This document shows positions 15,220 through 23,804 of a stretch of DNA of 41,028 bases, piece after piece. Below the pieces are notes generated by a model. It made no database searches. It was not told the origin of the DNA and saw only the letters and a program-made list of their open reading frames with translations. This stretch comes from Rhodospirillaceae bacterium Spongia-Bin9 (GTDB lineage: Bacteria > Pseudomonadota > Alphaproteobacteria > Bin65), in contig FZLR01000020.1 of the NCBI GenBank assembly GCA_900197615.1, positions 1 to 41,028 of the forward strand. Reading direction: 5' to 3'. The position numbers and the translations under genes are program-made. How positions within the stretch are numbered: the first letter of the stretch is position 1; the number at the start of each line of letters is the position of its first letter.

Positions 15220-16617
15220 TTAGGCGGAGACGCTGCCGAACAGCGCGAACAGGCGCGCGAAATCGGGCAGGGGACCGCCGATGGCGGCCTGTTCGAGCGC
15301 CTCGGTATCCGGCGCGGCGACCGCGCGCCCGGCGTTGGCGCGGAACTTGCCGAGCACCTTGTCCGGGTCGGGCGGCGCGGAGGAAACCGGCCGTTCGAGC
15401 CGCCCGCCCTCGGACAGGTCGAGGATCAGCACGCCGTCGAAGCCCTGGCCGAGCGCCGGGTCTTCTTCGTGATTCAAGTGCGCCGCAAGTTCGAGGATCG
15501 CCGGGTCGGCGCGCGCGGCGGCCTCCAGCGCGTCCAGGGTCACGGCGCCGTCGATGAGCGCGACGGCGAGCAAGTAGGGCAGGCTGGCGATCGCCGCCAT
15601 CTCGCTGGCGGGCCGGATCTTGTCGCCCCGCGGCAGGCTGACGATCTGCGCCGCCCAGGGCGCGATCCGGCAGACGCCGCCGGCAATGTCGCCGCCCGCC
15701 AGCCCTCGCTCGCGCCGCAGGTCGATGGCGGCGTCGAGATAGGGCTGAATGACATGGGCGCAGGGATAGTATTTGAAATGGGCCTCCGCGCCGCGCCAGA
15801 CCGAACCCAGCCCGCCGGTCAGGACTTCGGTCAGGCCGGCCGGAGCGATATCTTCGCCCGCCAGCAGCGCGGCATAGAGATTGTGGCGTCCGTCCAGTAC
15901 GCCGGCGGGGCCGCGGAAGCCCTGCGCCGCCATCTGCGCCGCCACGATGCCGCCATGGGCGGCCCAGCCGGCATGCAGCCATTTCGACCACGAACCGTCG
16001 GCGACGAAGGCCATCAGGCCGCCCGCCATGCTGCCGGCGAGGCCGAAGGCGTCGGCGATCGCTGCACTGTCGAGCCCCATCGTCCGTCCGGCCGCCGCCG
16101 CCGCTGCGAACGGGCCGACGACACCGGTGGCGTGCAGGCCGCGGATATGAAAACGCCGGCCGGCGACGCTACCCAGCCGCGCGGCGACCTCGTAGCCGGC
16201 GACAATGGCCGCGGCGATGTCGGCATCGTCCGCCCCGCAGGATTCCCCGACCGCCAGTGCCGTCGGTACGACAACCGAGCCGGGATGCACGACCGAGTCC
16301 TGGAAGGTATCGTCGAAATCCCGGCAATGGGCGGTCACGCCGTGCACGAAGGCCGCCCGGGCCGCCGCCGTCCGTCCGCCTTCCAGGAGGATGCCGGCCT
16401 CGTCGGAAACGCCCTGACGGCCTGCGACCTGGCGTGCCGCCGCTGCGGCGTCAGTGGCCGAGCCCGCCAGGATAAGGCCGAGCGTATCGAGCACGCGCAG
16501 GCCGATCGGGGGGTGCTGCGCCGCCGGCACGTCCGCCCATCGCAGGCCGGCCGTCCAGTCGGCGAGGACGCGCGCGGCGGGCCGGCCGGGAGCCCCGTCG
16601 TTCGAGGCGCCGGTCAC
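15220..16617 (-). CDS. MmgE/PrpD family protein
   Basis: The 465-residue product belongs to the MmgE/PrpD family (2-methylcitrate dehydratase, iminodisuccinate epimerase, cis-aconitate decarboxylase relatives). Seen: RVLDTLGLILAGS near the N-terminus, AHCRDFDDTFQDSVVHPGSVVVPTALA (the family's D-D/H active-site region), GYEVAARLGS, FHIRGLHATGVVGPFAAAAA, and FKYYPCAHVIQPYLDA with the conserved Lys-Tyr-Pro-Cys-Ala-His. Start: GTG 16617 overlaps the TGA of the upstream dehydrogenase by 4 bases (GTGA), and the downstream length fits the family; in-frame sequence further upstream is non-family. The reaction is probably a dehydration, decarboxylation or epimerisation of a polycarboxylic acid, but which one is unclear. 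Confidence 0.9.
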   Translation of the reverse strand: MTGASNDGAPGRPAARVLADWTAGLRWADVPAAQHPPIGLRVLDTLGLILAGSATDAAAAARQVAGRQGVSDEAGILLEGGRTAAARAAFVHGVTAHCRDFDDTFQDSVVHPGSVVVPTALAVGESCGADDADIAAAIVAGYEVAARLGSVAGRRFHIRGLHATGVVGPFAAAAAAGRTMGLDSAAIADAFGLAGSMAGGLMAFVADGSWSKWLHAGWAAHGGIVAAQMAAQGFRGPAGVLDGRHNLYAALLAGEDIAPAGLTEVLTGGLGSVWRGAEAHFKYYPCAHVIQPYLDAAIDLRRERGLAGGDIAGGVCRIAPWAAQIVSLPRGDKIRPASEMAAIASLPYLLAVALIDGAVTLDALEAAARADPAILELAAHLNHEEDPALGQGFDGVLILDLSEGGRLERPVSSAPPDPDKVLGKFRANAGRAVAAPDTEALEQAAIGGPLPDFARLFALFGSVSA

Positions 16618-17786
16618 AGCGCTTCCCGGAGCAGGTCTTCCACTTCCTCCACCGTCATCGGCCGCGGGACGTGGGGCATCATGTAATCGTCCATCGCCGC
16701 TGCCGCGATCGGGCCGAGATCGGCGTCGGTGAGTCCGACATCGGCAAGCCGCTGCGGGATCGGCAGCGCGCCGACCAGTTCGGACATGGCATCGGCGGCT
16801 TGCGCGCCGGCTTCGTCCGGCGAGAGGCCTTCGCTGCGCACCCCCATCGCGTCGGCGACCCAGACCCGGTCGTCGCCCAGCGCCGGCAACAGGCGGCGCA
16901 TGGCCGGCGCCAGCAGGATCGAATGGGCGATGCCGTGCTGCAAACCGTGCCGGCCGCCGAAGATATGGCCCAGCGCGTGGACGACGCAGACCATCGTGTT
17001 GATGCCGGCGACACCCGACATCAGGCACGCCATCTGGCAGTCGGCGCGCGCCTCCAGGTCGTCGGGTTTCTCGACGGCGCGCGGCAGGGCGCGGCGCAGC
17101 AGCCTTGCAGCGTGCAGCGACAGGCCGGTCGTCACCGGCTGCCGGGTGCGCGCATAGAGGGATTCGATGCAGCGGGCCATCGCCGTCATGCCGGTGAGCG
17201 CGCTCAGCACCGGGTCGGCGTAGATTGCCATCTCGGGGTCGAGGATCGTCGCGTCGGGCACCATGCGCCGGTCCCAGAACAGCAGCTTGGTACGCTTCTC
17301 CGGGTTGCGCAGGCCGGCCGTCGGCATGACGTCGCTGGACGAACCGGCGGTGGTCGGCACGGCAATATGGGTAATGCCGGGATCGGGCATCGCGGCGCGC
17401 TCCATGCCCTTGGCGCCGAAGTCGATGGCGTAGGGCGCGAACTCGCCGCCGGTCGCGCGGAGCAGGGCGATGCCCTTGCCGCCGTCGATGGCGCTGCCGC
17501 CGCCGACGCTGACCACCGTGTCCGCGCCGCAGGCGTCGAACTGCGCCGCTGCCTCGCGCACCTGGGCATAGGGCGTGTGGGCGGCGATGCCGTCATAAAC
17601 GCCGGCCAGCCGGCCGCCAAGCGACTGTTGGACCATTTCCAGCATCGGCCCCGAAGCGACGGTCCGGCCGCAGACGACGAAGGCGCGCGCCCGGCCGAAC
17701 CCGGCCATCAGCTCCGGCAGCCGGGCGACGCTGCCGCGGCCGTGGCAGACCTTGCGGGGCCATTCCTGGAACATGCCGTCATGCAT
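16614..17786 (-). CDS. Iron-type (group III) alcohol dehydrogenase / maleylacetate reductase-like, two metal ligands replaced
   Basis: The 390-residue protein has the group III dehydrogenase fold: NAD(P) loop GGGSAIDGGKG (95-105), PTTAGSSSDVMP (144-155), and the helical metal domain. In metal-dependent members the ligands are Asp and His in GMDALTHAIE plus two later His. Here that stretch reads GMTAMARCIESLY, so T201 and R205 replace Asp and His, while H274 and H284 (ALGH, LQHG) remain. Maleylacetate reductases also lack the Asp, so this may be a metal-free relative or an enzyme with altered chemistry. It overlaps the molybdenum hydroxylase gene by 8 bases upstream and MmgE/PrpD by 4 bases downstream, and so belongs to one operon. 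Confidence 0.88.
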   Translation of the reverse strand: MHDGMFQEWPRKVCHGRGSVARLPELMAGFGRARAFVVCGRTVASGPMLEMVQQSLGGRLAGVYDGIAAHTPYAQVREAAAQFDACGADTVVSVGGGSAIDGGKGIALLRATGGEFAPYAIDFGAKGMERAAMPDPGITHIAVPTTAGSSSDVMPTAGLRNPEKRTKLLFWDRRMVPDATILDPEMAIYADPVLSALTGMTAMARCIESLYARTRQPVTTGLSLHAARLLRRALPRAVEKPDDLEARADCQMACLMSGVAGINTMVCVVHALGHIFGGRHGLQHGIAHSILLAPAMRRLLPALGDDRVWVADAMGVRSEGLSPDEAGAQAADAMSELVGALPIPQRLADVGLTDADLGPIAAAAMDDYMMPHVPRPMTVEEVEDLLREAL

Positions 17787-20211
17787 GGCCGGTCTCCGCG
17801 CCTGCCGTTCCGTCCGCGCCCTGCGCCTGCCGGATCGCCTGCCAGACCCGGTGCGGCGTTGCCGGCATGTCGATATGGGTCACCCCCAGCGGCGCCAGCG
17901 CATCGAGGATCGCGTTCACCGCGGCCGGCGCCGTTCCCACGCCGCCGGCTTCGCCGATGCCCTTGGCGCCGAGCGGATTGTGCGCCGAGGGAACTTCGTG
18001 CAGCGCCAGCTTCAGCGGCGGCACGTCGGCGGCCCGGGGCAGGGCGTAGTCCATGAAGGAGCCGGTCAGCAGTTGCGCGCTGCCCGGTTCGTAGATTGCG
18101 TGTTCGAGCAGGGCCTGGCCGAGGCCGGTCGCGATGCCGCCGTGGATCTGGCCTTCGACCACGACCGGATTGACCATTTTACCGGCATCCTGCGCGATGA
18201 CATACCGGTCCAGCGCTACGGCGCCGATCTCGGGATCGACCTCGACCTCGCAGATATTGCAACCGGCGGCCGAGGTGCCGTGTTCCGGCCGGTAGCTGGC
18301 CGAGGCGTCGAACTCCTCCCCGTCCTGCGCCGCCAGCCCGGCGAGCGCCGCCAGGTCGATCCGGCGGTCGGTTCCGGCAATGGCGAAGACGCCGCCGGCA
18401 TAGATCACATCGCCGGCGGCGGCTTCCAGTGCCTGCGCCGCCAGGTCCCGCCCGGTTTCGACCAGAGCGTCCGCCGCCAGCAGGGTCGAGGAGCCGCCGA
18501 TGCTCAGCGAGCGGCTGGCGCCGGTGCCGGAGCCTGTCCCGATCCGCTCGGTATCGCCCTGGACGACGCGGAGGCGCGCGGGATCGATGCCGAGGCGCGC
18601 CGCCGCGACCTGCGCAAAGGTCGTGGCGTGCCCCTGTCCGGCGGATTGCGCGCCGATCAGGAGGTCGATCCCGCCGTCGTTGCCGACGACCAGCCGGGTC
18701 GCTTCGGTAAAGTTGAACCCCGACATGTAGACATGCATGGCGATGCCGAAGCCGCGCCGCAGGCCCAGGCTCTCGGATTGCCGACGCCGCGCCGCGAAAC
18801 CGTCGCGGTCCGCATGGTCAAGCGCGGCGTCGAGGATCGCCGCGTAATCGCCGGTGTCCTGGACGAGGCCGGCCGGGTTGGTGCGGGGCAGCGCGTCGGG
18901 CGGCAGGAGATTAAGTCGGCGCATCTCGACCGGGTCGCGGCCGAGCCGCCGCGCCGCGGCGTCCACCAGCCGCTCGACGATGTTGATGCCTTCGGGCTCG
19001 CCGGCGCCGCGGAAATTGCAGGTCGGCGCGGTGTTGGAATGATAGGCGCGCATCTCGTAGTCGACCGCCGGCGTCGCGTAGACGTTGGCGAGGACATAGC
19101 CGGAGTTGCGCAGCGAGACGACGCCGCGCGGCGCCAGATAGGCGCCGAGATTGCCGGTCGAGCGCACGCGGACGGCGAGGATGCGCCCGTCGCCGTCGAA
19201 CGCCATCTCGGCCCGGTTGGCCTGCTCGCGGCAGCCGACATCGCTCTGCAGGCCCTCGTCGCGGCGGCCGATCCACTTGACCGGCCGGCCGAGCCTCCGG
19301 GCCGCCCACAGGACGAGGCATTCCTCCGGATAGAGCACGTTCTTGATGCCGAAGCCGCCGCCGACATCCGGCACTTTCACGGCGATCCGCTCCTCCGGCA
19401 CGCCGAAAATATCTGCCGCCAGGGTCTTGCGCGTCGAATGCGGCTTGCCTGCGGCGCAATGGAGAACCAGTCGGCCGCTGTCTGCCTCCCAGTCGCCGAT
19501 GTAGCAGCGGTTCTCGATCGGCGCGCCGAAGATCCGGTTGCTGGCGAGCTCGATGCCTTCGATATGGGCGGCTTCTGCGAACGCCGCCGCCGTCGCTTCC
19601 CGGTCTCCCAGATCGATGGTGAACGCGCGATTGCCGGGCGCCTGGGGCCACAGCGCCGGGGCCGCCGGGGCCGCGGCCTCCGCGCTGTCGGCGCTGGCCG
19701 GCAGCGGGTCGTAGTCGACCGCGATGCGCTCGGCGGCGTCGCGGGCGGCGGCTTCCGTCTCGCCGACGACCATCGCGACGATCTCGCCGCAGAAGCGGGC
19801 GGTATCCGCGGCGATCAAGGGTTGCGGCGCGGCGACGGACGGATCGCCCAAAGGCGGCTGGGCTTCGGCCGGGACATCGGTCGGCGGGCGGACCTCCCAG
19901 GGCACGCTGCCCAGCCCGTCGGCGGCAACGTCCGTGCCGGTGAGAACCGCCAACACGCCGGGCATCGACTGCGCCTCTCCGGTGGACAGGCCGAGTATCC
20001 GGGCATGGGCGTGCGGGCTGCGCAGGAAGACGGCGCGGGCCTCGCCCGGCAGCGCGATATCCTCGACGAAGCGCCCGTTGCCGCGCAGGAAGCGCTCGTC
20101 CTCCAGCCGCAGCAGGGGGCTGCCAATTCCGGCCGGCGCCGCGTCGGTCGCGCCGCCGCCGTCCCCTTCCGATCGGAATGCGGGCAGGCCGCCGGGTCGG
20201 TCGCTGTCCAT
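17779..20211 (-). CDS. Xanthine dehydrogenase family, molybdopterin-binding large subunit
   Basis: The 810-residue protein is the Mo-cofactor subunit of the xanthine dehydrogenase / CO dehydrogenase superfamily. Seen: GSPLLRLEDERFLRGNGRFVEDI at the N-terminus, VGGGFG (283-288), FRGAGEPEG (about 400-408), GAQSAGQGHATTFAQ, and the catalytic glutamate in AKGIGEAGG (about E754). The usual GAGRPE is GAGEPE here, and there is no AYRCSFR loop, so it is not a true CO dehydrogenase. I use ATG 20211; the frame extends upstream to a TTG at 20247. No genes for the FAD (CoxM-like) or 2Fe-2S (CoxS-like) subunits are nearby. The flavin-reductase-like gene 69 bases upstream might supply flavin chemistry, but that is speculative. 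MoaC and MoeA for its cofactor are encoded at 31147-32873. Confidence 0.92.
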   Translation of the reverse strand: MDSDRPGGLPAFRSEGDGGGATDAAPAGIGSPLLRLEDERFLRGNGRFVEDIALPGEARAVFLRSPHAHARILGLSTGEAQSMPGVLAVLTGTDVAADGLGSVPWEVRPPTDVPAEAQPPLGDPSVAAPQPLIAADTARFCGEIVAMVVGETEAAARDAAERIAVDYDPLPASADSAEAAAPAAPALWPQAPGNRAFTIDLGDREATAAAFAEAAHIEGIELASNRIFGAPIENRCYIGDWEADSGRLVLHCAAGKPHSTRKTLAADIFGVPEERIAVKVPDVGGGFGIKNVLYPEECLVLWAARRLGRPVKWIGRRDEGLQSDVGCREQANRAEMAFDGDGRILAVRVRSTGNLGAYLAPRGVVSLRNSGYVLANVYATPAVDYEMRAYHSNTAPTCNFRGAGEPEGINIVERLVDAAARRLGRDPVEMRRLNLLPPDALPRTNPAGLVQDTGDYAAILDAALDHADRDGFAARRRQSESLGLRRGFGIAMHVYMSGFNFTEATRLVVGNDGGIDLLIGAQSAGQGHATTFAQVAAARLGIDPARLRVVQGDTERIGTGSGTGASRSLSIGGSSTLLAADALVETGRDLAAQALEAAAGDVIYAGGVFAIAGTDRRIDLAALAGLAAQDGEEFDASASYRPEHGTSAAGCNICEVEVDPEIGAVALDRYVIAQDAGKMVNPVVVEGQIHGGIATGLGQALLEHAIYEPGSAQLLTGSFMDYALPRAADVPPLKLALHEVPSAHNPLGAKGIGEAGGVGTAPAAVNAILDALAPLGVTHIDMPATPHRVWQAIRQAQGADGTAGAETGHA

Positions 20212-20280
20212 GCCGGTCTGCTTATCGGCCGCTCCGCTTGCGGGCAAGCGGCGCGTGGCGACAGGAGTGAACCGGCCCCG

Positions 20281-20925
20281 TCAGCCGTCTTCCCGCATCC
20301 GGCGGGCGTTTTCCTCGTAGGCCTGCCGTTCGGGCCCTTCATAATTGGGCGCGACGGCGACCGGCTCGAAGGCCGGCACGAACATGTCGATATAGGACGC
20401 GCCGCAGGTGTGCACGGGCTTCGCGCGGTCCCAGATCAGGTATCCCCGTTCGTCCACGCAATCGGTGTCGGCCGAGGCGGCGACGACCCGGCCGACGACC
20501 ATGACCCGCCCGTCCCATGCCTTGGTCCAGCCGACCCGGCATTCGAAATGGCGCGGGCATTCGGCGACCCGGGGCGGGCGCACGGTGCGGGCGGCGAGCG
20601 CGGTCAGGCCAGCCTTCTCCAGCTCGTTCACGCCGCGGGCGAAGGGCAGGCCGACGGTCTGCAGTCTGGCCAGCAGGTCCGGATCGAACCTTGGCAGGTT
20701 GACGGTGAATTCGGGCACCTCGCCGAGATTGGCGACCGTGTCGTGGCTGGCGTAGGCGGTAAAGGCGATATCGAGCGGTTCGTGGCTGACACGCACGCAA
20801 CTGCCGTAGGCCGCGGCGTTGACCCGGCCCGCGCCGTCACAGGTCGTCACGATGGCTACGCCGGAGGACGGCGCGAACGCCCGGTCCCGGTGCCGCGCAT
20901 CCAGATCGAGTTTTTCCGGAAGCAT
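20281..20925 (-). CDS. Flavin reductase-like (FMN-binding split barrel) protein
   Basis: The 214-residue protein resembles the DIM6/NTAB flavin-reductase-like family: SSGVAIVTTCDGAGRVNAAAYGSCVRVSHEPLDIAFT in the first 60 residues, DTVANLGEVPEFTVNLP, a mid-part AECPRHFECRVG, and GRVMVVGRVVAA. Such proteins bind FMN and either reduce flavin for a monooxygenase or act on their own. The ATG at 20925 follows AAGGA at suitable distance; an in-frame GTG 24 bases earlier has no support. It lies between metY (58-base gap) and the molybdenum hydroxylase (69-base gap), same strand. A functional link with the hydroxylase is possible but not shown. Confidence 0.82.
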   Translation of the reverse strand: MLPEKLDLDARHRDRAFAPSSGVAIVTTCDGAGRVNAAAYGSCVRVSHEPLDIAFTAYASHDTVANLGEVPEFTVNLPRFDPDLLARLQTVGLPFARGVNELEKAGLTALAARTVRPPRVAECPRHFECRVGWTKAWDGRVMVVGRVVAASADTDCVDERGYLIWDRAKPVHTCGASYIDMFVPAFEPVAVAPNYEGPERQAYEENARRMREDG

Positions 20926-20983
20926 GGGCGAGGCTTCCTTTCTCTGCACTGCGTCGGCGGCAGGGGAGGGGAAGCCGGAAAGG

Positions 20984-22300
20984 CTATTCCGCCGCGGCCC
21001 GGATCGAAGTGGCGCGCAGGGAGCGGTCGAGGTCGGCGATCAGGTCGTCGACGCTCTCCAGGCCGACGCTCAGGCGGATGACGTCGTCGCCGGCGCCCGC
21101 CGTGGCGCGCTGTTCGTCGGTCAGCTGCCGGTGGGTCGTGCTCGCCGGATGCAGGATCAGCGAACGGGCGTCGCCGACATTGGCGAGATGGCTGAACAGT
21201 TCGACGGTCTCGACCAGCCGTATGCCGGCCTCGTAGCCGCCCTTGAGCCCGAAGGTGAAGACCGAGCCGGCGCCGCGCGGCATGTATTTCCGTTGCAGGG
21301 CGTTGAACGGGCTCGACGGCAAGCCGGCGTAGGAAACCCAGTCGACCGCCGGATGCCCTTCCAGCCATTCGGCGACGGTGCGCGCGTTGGCGCAGTGCCG
21401 CTCCATGCGCAGCGGCAGGGTTTCCAGCCCGAGCAAGGTGAGCCAGGCGTTCATCGGCTGCTGGCTGGCGCCGAGATCGCGCAGCGACACGGCGTGGGCG
21501 TAGGTCGTGTAGGCCAGTGTGCCGAAGGTCTCGGCGAAGGTCAGGCCGTGATATTCCGGCGCGGGTTGGGCCAGGCTGGGGAACTTGTCGGCGTGTTCGA
21601 GCCACGGGAAAGCGCCGGTATCGACGACCGCGCCGCCCAGCGACGTGCCGTTGCCGGACAGGAACTTGGTCGTCGAATTGACGACGATATCGGCGCCGAA
21701 GTCGATCGGGCGGCACAGCCAGGGCGTCGCCATCGTATTGTCGACGATGAAGGGCACGCCGGCCTCGTGCGCGACCGCGGCGATCGCCTCCAGATCGACG
21801 ATCACGCCGCCGGGGTTGGCGATGCTCTCGACGAAGAGCGCCCGCGTGTCGCCGGAGAGCGCCCGGCGGAAATTCTCCGGATCTTCCGGATCGACGAACT
21901 GCGCCTTCCAGCCGAACTTTTTGAAGCTGTTGCCCATCTGGTTGAGCGAGCCGCCATAGAGCTTGTTGGCCGCGACGATCTCGCAGCCCGGCGCCATGAG
22001 CGGGAACAGGGCGAGGATCTGCGCGGCGTGGCCGGTGGCGACCAGTGTGCCGCCGACGCCGCCCTCCAGCGCCGCCAGCCGCTCCTCGAGCACGGCGTTG
22101 GTCGGGTTGGCGAGGCGGGAATAGACGAAGCCCGGCTCCATCAGGTTGAACAGCGAGGCGGCGTGGTCGGCGTCGTGGAAGACGTAGGAGGTGTTCTGGA
22201 AGATCGGCGTCTGGCGCGCGCCGGTCACCGGCTCCGGCCGGGCGCCGGCATGGATCGCCAGGGTCTCGAAGCCGTAAGTCGGATCGCCGCTGTCGCTCAT
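20984..22300 (-). CDS. metY: O-acetylhomoserine sulfhydrylase-type PLP enzyme
   Basis: The 438-residue protein is a Cys/Met-metabolism PLP enzyme of the O-acetylhomoserine (thiol)-lyase type, which makes homocysteine from O-acetylhomoserine and sulfide. Seen: FETLAIHAGARPEP at the start, RQTPIFQNTSYVF, YSRLANPTNAVLEERLAALEGG, the PLP-stacking region ANKLYGGSLNQ, FVESIANPGG, FIVDNTMATPWLCRP, and the Schiff-base lysine in NSTTKFLSGNG (K212). The length (about 430) favours MetY over the shorter MetB/MetC group. It stands between a CoA-binding protein and a flavin-reductase-like gene. Confidence 0.93.
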   Translation of the reverse strand: MSDSGDPTYGFETLAIHAGARPEPVTGARQTPIFQNTSYVFHDADHAASLFNLMEPGFVYSRLANPTNAVLEERLAALEGGVGGTLVATGHAAQILALFPLMAPGCEIVAANKLYGGSLNQMGNSFKKFGWKAQFVDPEDPENFRRALSGDTRALFVESIANPGGVIVDLEAIAAVAHEAGVPFIVDNTMATPWLCRPIDFGADIVVNSTTKFLSGNGTSLGGAVVDTGAFPWLEHADKFPSLAQPAPEYHGLTFAETFGTLAYTTYAHAVSLRDLGASQQPMNAWLTLLGLETLPLRMERHCANARTVAEWLEGHPAVDWVSYAGLPSSPFNALQRKYMPRGAGSVFTFGLKGGYEAGIRLVETVELFSHLANVGDARSLILHPASTTHRQLTDEQRATAGAGDDVIRLSVGLESVDDLIADLDRSLRATSIRAAAE

Positions 22301-22354
22301 CGCCCCGTCCTCAACTCGCTGCCGCTCATCGCGCTGTCCTCGGGCCGGCCATCG

Positions 22355-22843
22355 TCAGTTCAGCCGCGCGCGCCGGCGCTTGGCCGAGATGACGCCAGAC
22401 CAGAAGCCGCCCCAGCTCAACTCGCCGAACAGGCGGGAATATTCGATCTTGGGGCAGCGGTTCATCACGACGCGCAGGCCGGCGGCCTCGGCGCGCGACG
22501 CCGCCTCGTCGTTGCGCACGCCGATCTGCATCCACACGGCCTTCGCCCCGGCGGCGATCGCCGCGTCGGTAATCGGGCCGGCGGCGGCCGAATTGCGGAA
22601 CACGTCGACCAGGTCCGGCGTCTCGCCGAGGTCCTCCAGCGAACCGGCGACCGGCATGCCGAGGATCTCGCCGCCGGCCTCGCGCGGATTGACCGGCAGC
22701 ACGCGGTAGCCCTTGGCCTGGAGATATTTCGCCACGAAATAGCTCGGCCGGTTCCAGTTCGCGCTCAGGCCGACGATGGCGATCGCGCGCGCATCACCCA
22801 GCACATCGCGCAGATAGGCGTCGGTATAGGCGTCGTGGTTCAT
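22355..22843 (-). CDS. CoA-binding domain protein (YccU-like)
   Basis: The 162-residue protein is a stand-alone Rossmann-type CoA-binding domain. Typical sequences are AIAIVGLSANWNRPSYFVAKYLQAKGYRVLPVNP at residues 20-53, the turn GEILGMPVAGSLEDLG, DLVDVFRN, and AVWMQIGVRNDEAASRAEAAGLRVVMNRCPKIE. The length and layout match the small YccU/YneT-type proteins, which have no firmly known role. It is followed after 54 bases by metY on the same strand, a pairing that may be functional or chance. Confidence 0.9.
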   Translation of the reverse strand: MNHDAYTDAYLRDVLGDARAIAIVGLSANWNRPSYFVAKYLQAKGYRVLPVNPREAGGEILGMPVAGSLEDLGETPDLVDVFRNSAAAGPITDAAIAAGAKAVWMQIGVRNDEAASRAEAAGLRVVMNRCPKIEYSRLFGELSWGGFWSGVISAKRRRARLN

Positions 22844-22969
22844 GGGCGGGGGCGGACTCCGGTGGCGGGGTCGGACGGGGGCGCGCGCTAAGGCGCAGGT
22901 GCGTTGTACACCGCAGGCCCGGCCGGTTCGAGGGCGAAAATATGCCGCCCCGGCCGCTTCGGGCGCGCC

Positions 22970-23515
22970 TTATGGCCGGGTTTCCAATCGCTCTAGCGCC
23001 TCGGCGACGATGGAAAGCGGCAAAATCAGTTTGAGCGGATCGTCGAGCAGCGGAACGGCGCCGAAGCGATCGTACCAGCGCGCTGCCGATTCGTTTTTCG
23101 CGTCGATGGCAAGGGCCATGCCGCCAATCTGCGTTGCAACGGCTAATGCCCGTTTACCTGCCACCATCAACAAAGTGCCGCCAAGCCCCTTTCCCTGCGC
23201 CGACCGATCGACGGCCAGGCGTGCGAGCCGGAAGACCGGTACGTCGTAGCGGCCGAGCTTTCCGGTCAGGTTCGCGGGAACGCGGGCAAACTCGATGGCG
23301 CCCGGACCGATCGTGTAATACCCGAGGATATTGGCCGGTTCCGCCGAAGGAACGGCAACGAATGTCTTAGCGCCGCCGGACCCATGGTTCTGGCGGGCGT
23401 AGCGACTGAGATATTCGTTAAGGGCTGGCTCGCCGCAATCGAAGTTCCGGCGGTCGTGATTCCGGCCGATCGGCTCTTCGCGCCAGACTGGCAACAATTC
23501 AGGTTCGGGCGGCAA
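22970..23515 (-). CDS. GNAT acetyltransferase, likely toxin of a DUF1778-GNAT pair
   Basis: The product (about 175-181 residues) fits the TacT/AtaT class of GNAT toxins, which acetylate aminoacyl-tRNA and block translation. Seen: the class opening EPIGRNHDRRNFDCGEPALNEYLSRYARQ, strand VFRLARLAVDRSAQGKGLG with the acetyl-CoA loop QGKGLG, and the catalytic-type tyrosine in ARWYDRFGAVPL. The start is uncertain: TTG 23515 and the TTG codons around 23497 are candidates, and all overlap or abut the antitoxin stop at 23499. The order antitoxin then toxin with overlap is the rule for this class. Confidence 0.9.
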   Translation of the reverse strand: MPPEPELLPVWREEPIGRNHDRRNFDCGEPALNEYLSRYARQNHGSGGAKTFVAVPSAEPANILGYYTIGPGAIEFARVPANLTGKLGRYDVPVFRLARLAVDRSAQGKGLGGTLLMVAGKRALAVATQIGGMALAIDAKNESAARWYDRFGAVPLLDDPLKLILPLSIVAEALERLETRP

Positions 23516-23777
23516 CGCGCCGCGCGGCCGCCATCAGCGCCGCTGTCGGTTCGGGCGGGTTCTCCAACAATTCCAACACGCGCGCACTGTCGCGTTCGGA
23601 CAACACGATGCGTTCGGCGCGGTCCAACACGTCGCGCGCTGCGGGCAGGGCGCTACGCAAGATGAAGCCGGTAACGTCGAGCCGCTCTTGCGCCGCCGCC
23701 GCGGCGAGCAGCCGCTTTTCCTCTTTGGTAGCCCGCAATTCGATTCGGTCGGTGCGGCTCGCAGCCCTTCGTGCCAC
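23499..23777 (-). CDS. DUF1778 ribbon-helix-helix antitoxin
   Basis: The 92-residue protein is a DUF1778 (TacA-like) antitoxin. The N-terminal segment RTDRIELRATKEEKRLLAAAAAQ is the ribbon and first helix of a DNA-binding ribbon-helix-helix fold; VTGFILRSALPAARDVLDRAERIVLSERDSARVLELLENPP is the typical linker and toxin-neutralising tail. I chose GTG 23777 because GGAGGG lies 4 bases upstream; an in-frame TTG (23789) overlaps that ribosome site. It is expected to bind its own promoter, where two 11-bp direct repeats are seen (23805-23826). Confidence 0.9.
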   Translation of the reverse strand: MARRAASRTDRIELRATKEEKRLLAAAAAQERLDVTGFILRSALPAARDVLDRAERIVLSERDSARVLELLENPPEPTAALMAAARRVAART

Positions 23778-23804
23778 ATCACCCTCCAATTCGGTCTTGA
23801 TATG

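Noticed and set aside
12835-16686. Very long open frame (about 1283 codons) on the + strand
   Set aside because: It lies antisense to dctM, dctQ, dctP and MmgE/PrpD, which all have clear family motifs. Its translation is rich in Arg, Asp, Gly and His without any domain, as expected for the complement of high-GC genes.
17779-20211. Carbon monoxide dehydrogenase large subunit (CoxL form I)
   Set aside because: The AYRCSFR active-site loop is missing and no CoxM/CoxS genes are adjacent, so only the broader xanthine dehydrogenase family is supported.
17752-21081. Long open frame (about 1109 codons) on the + strand
   Set aside because: Antisense to the molybdenum hydroxylase and flavin-reductase-like genes; no protein motifs; composition typical of a shadow frame.
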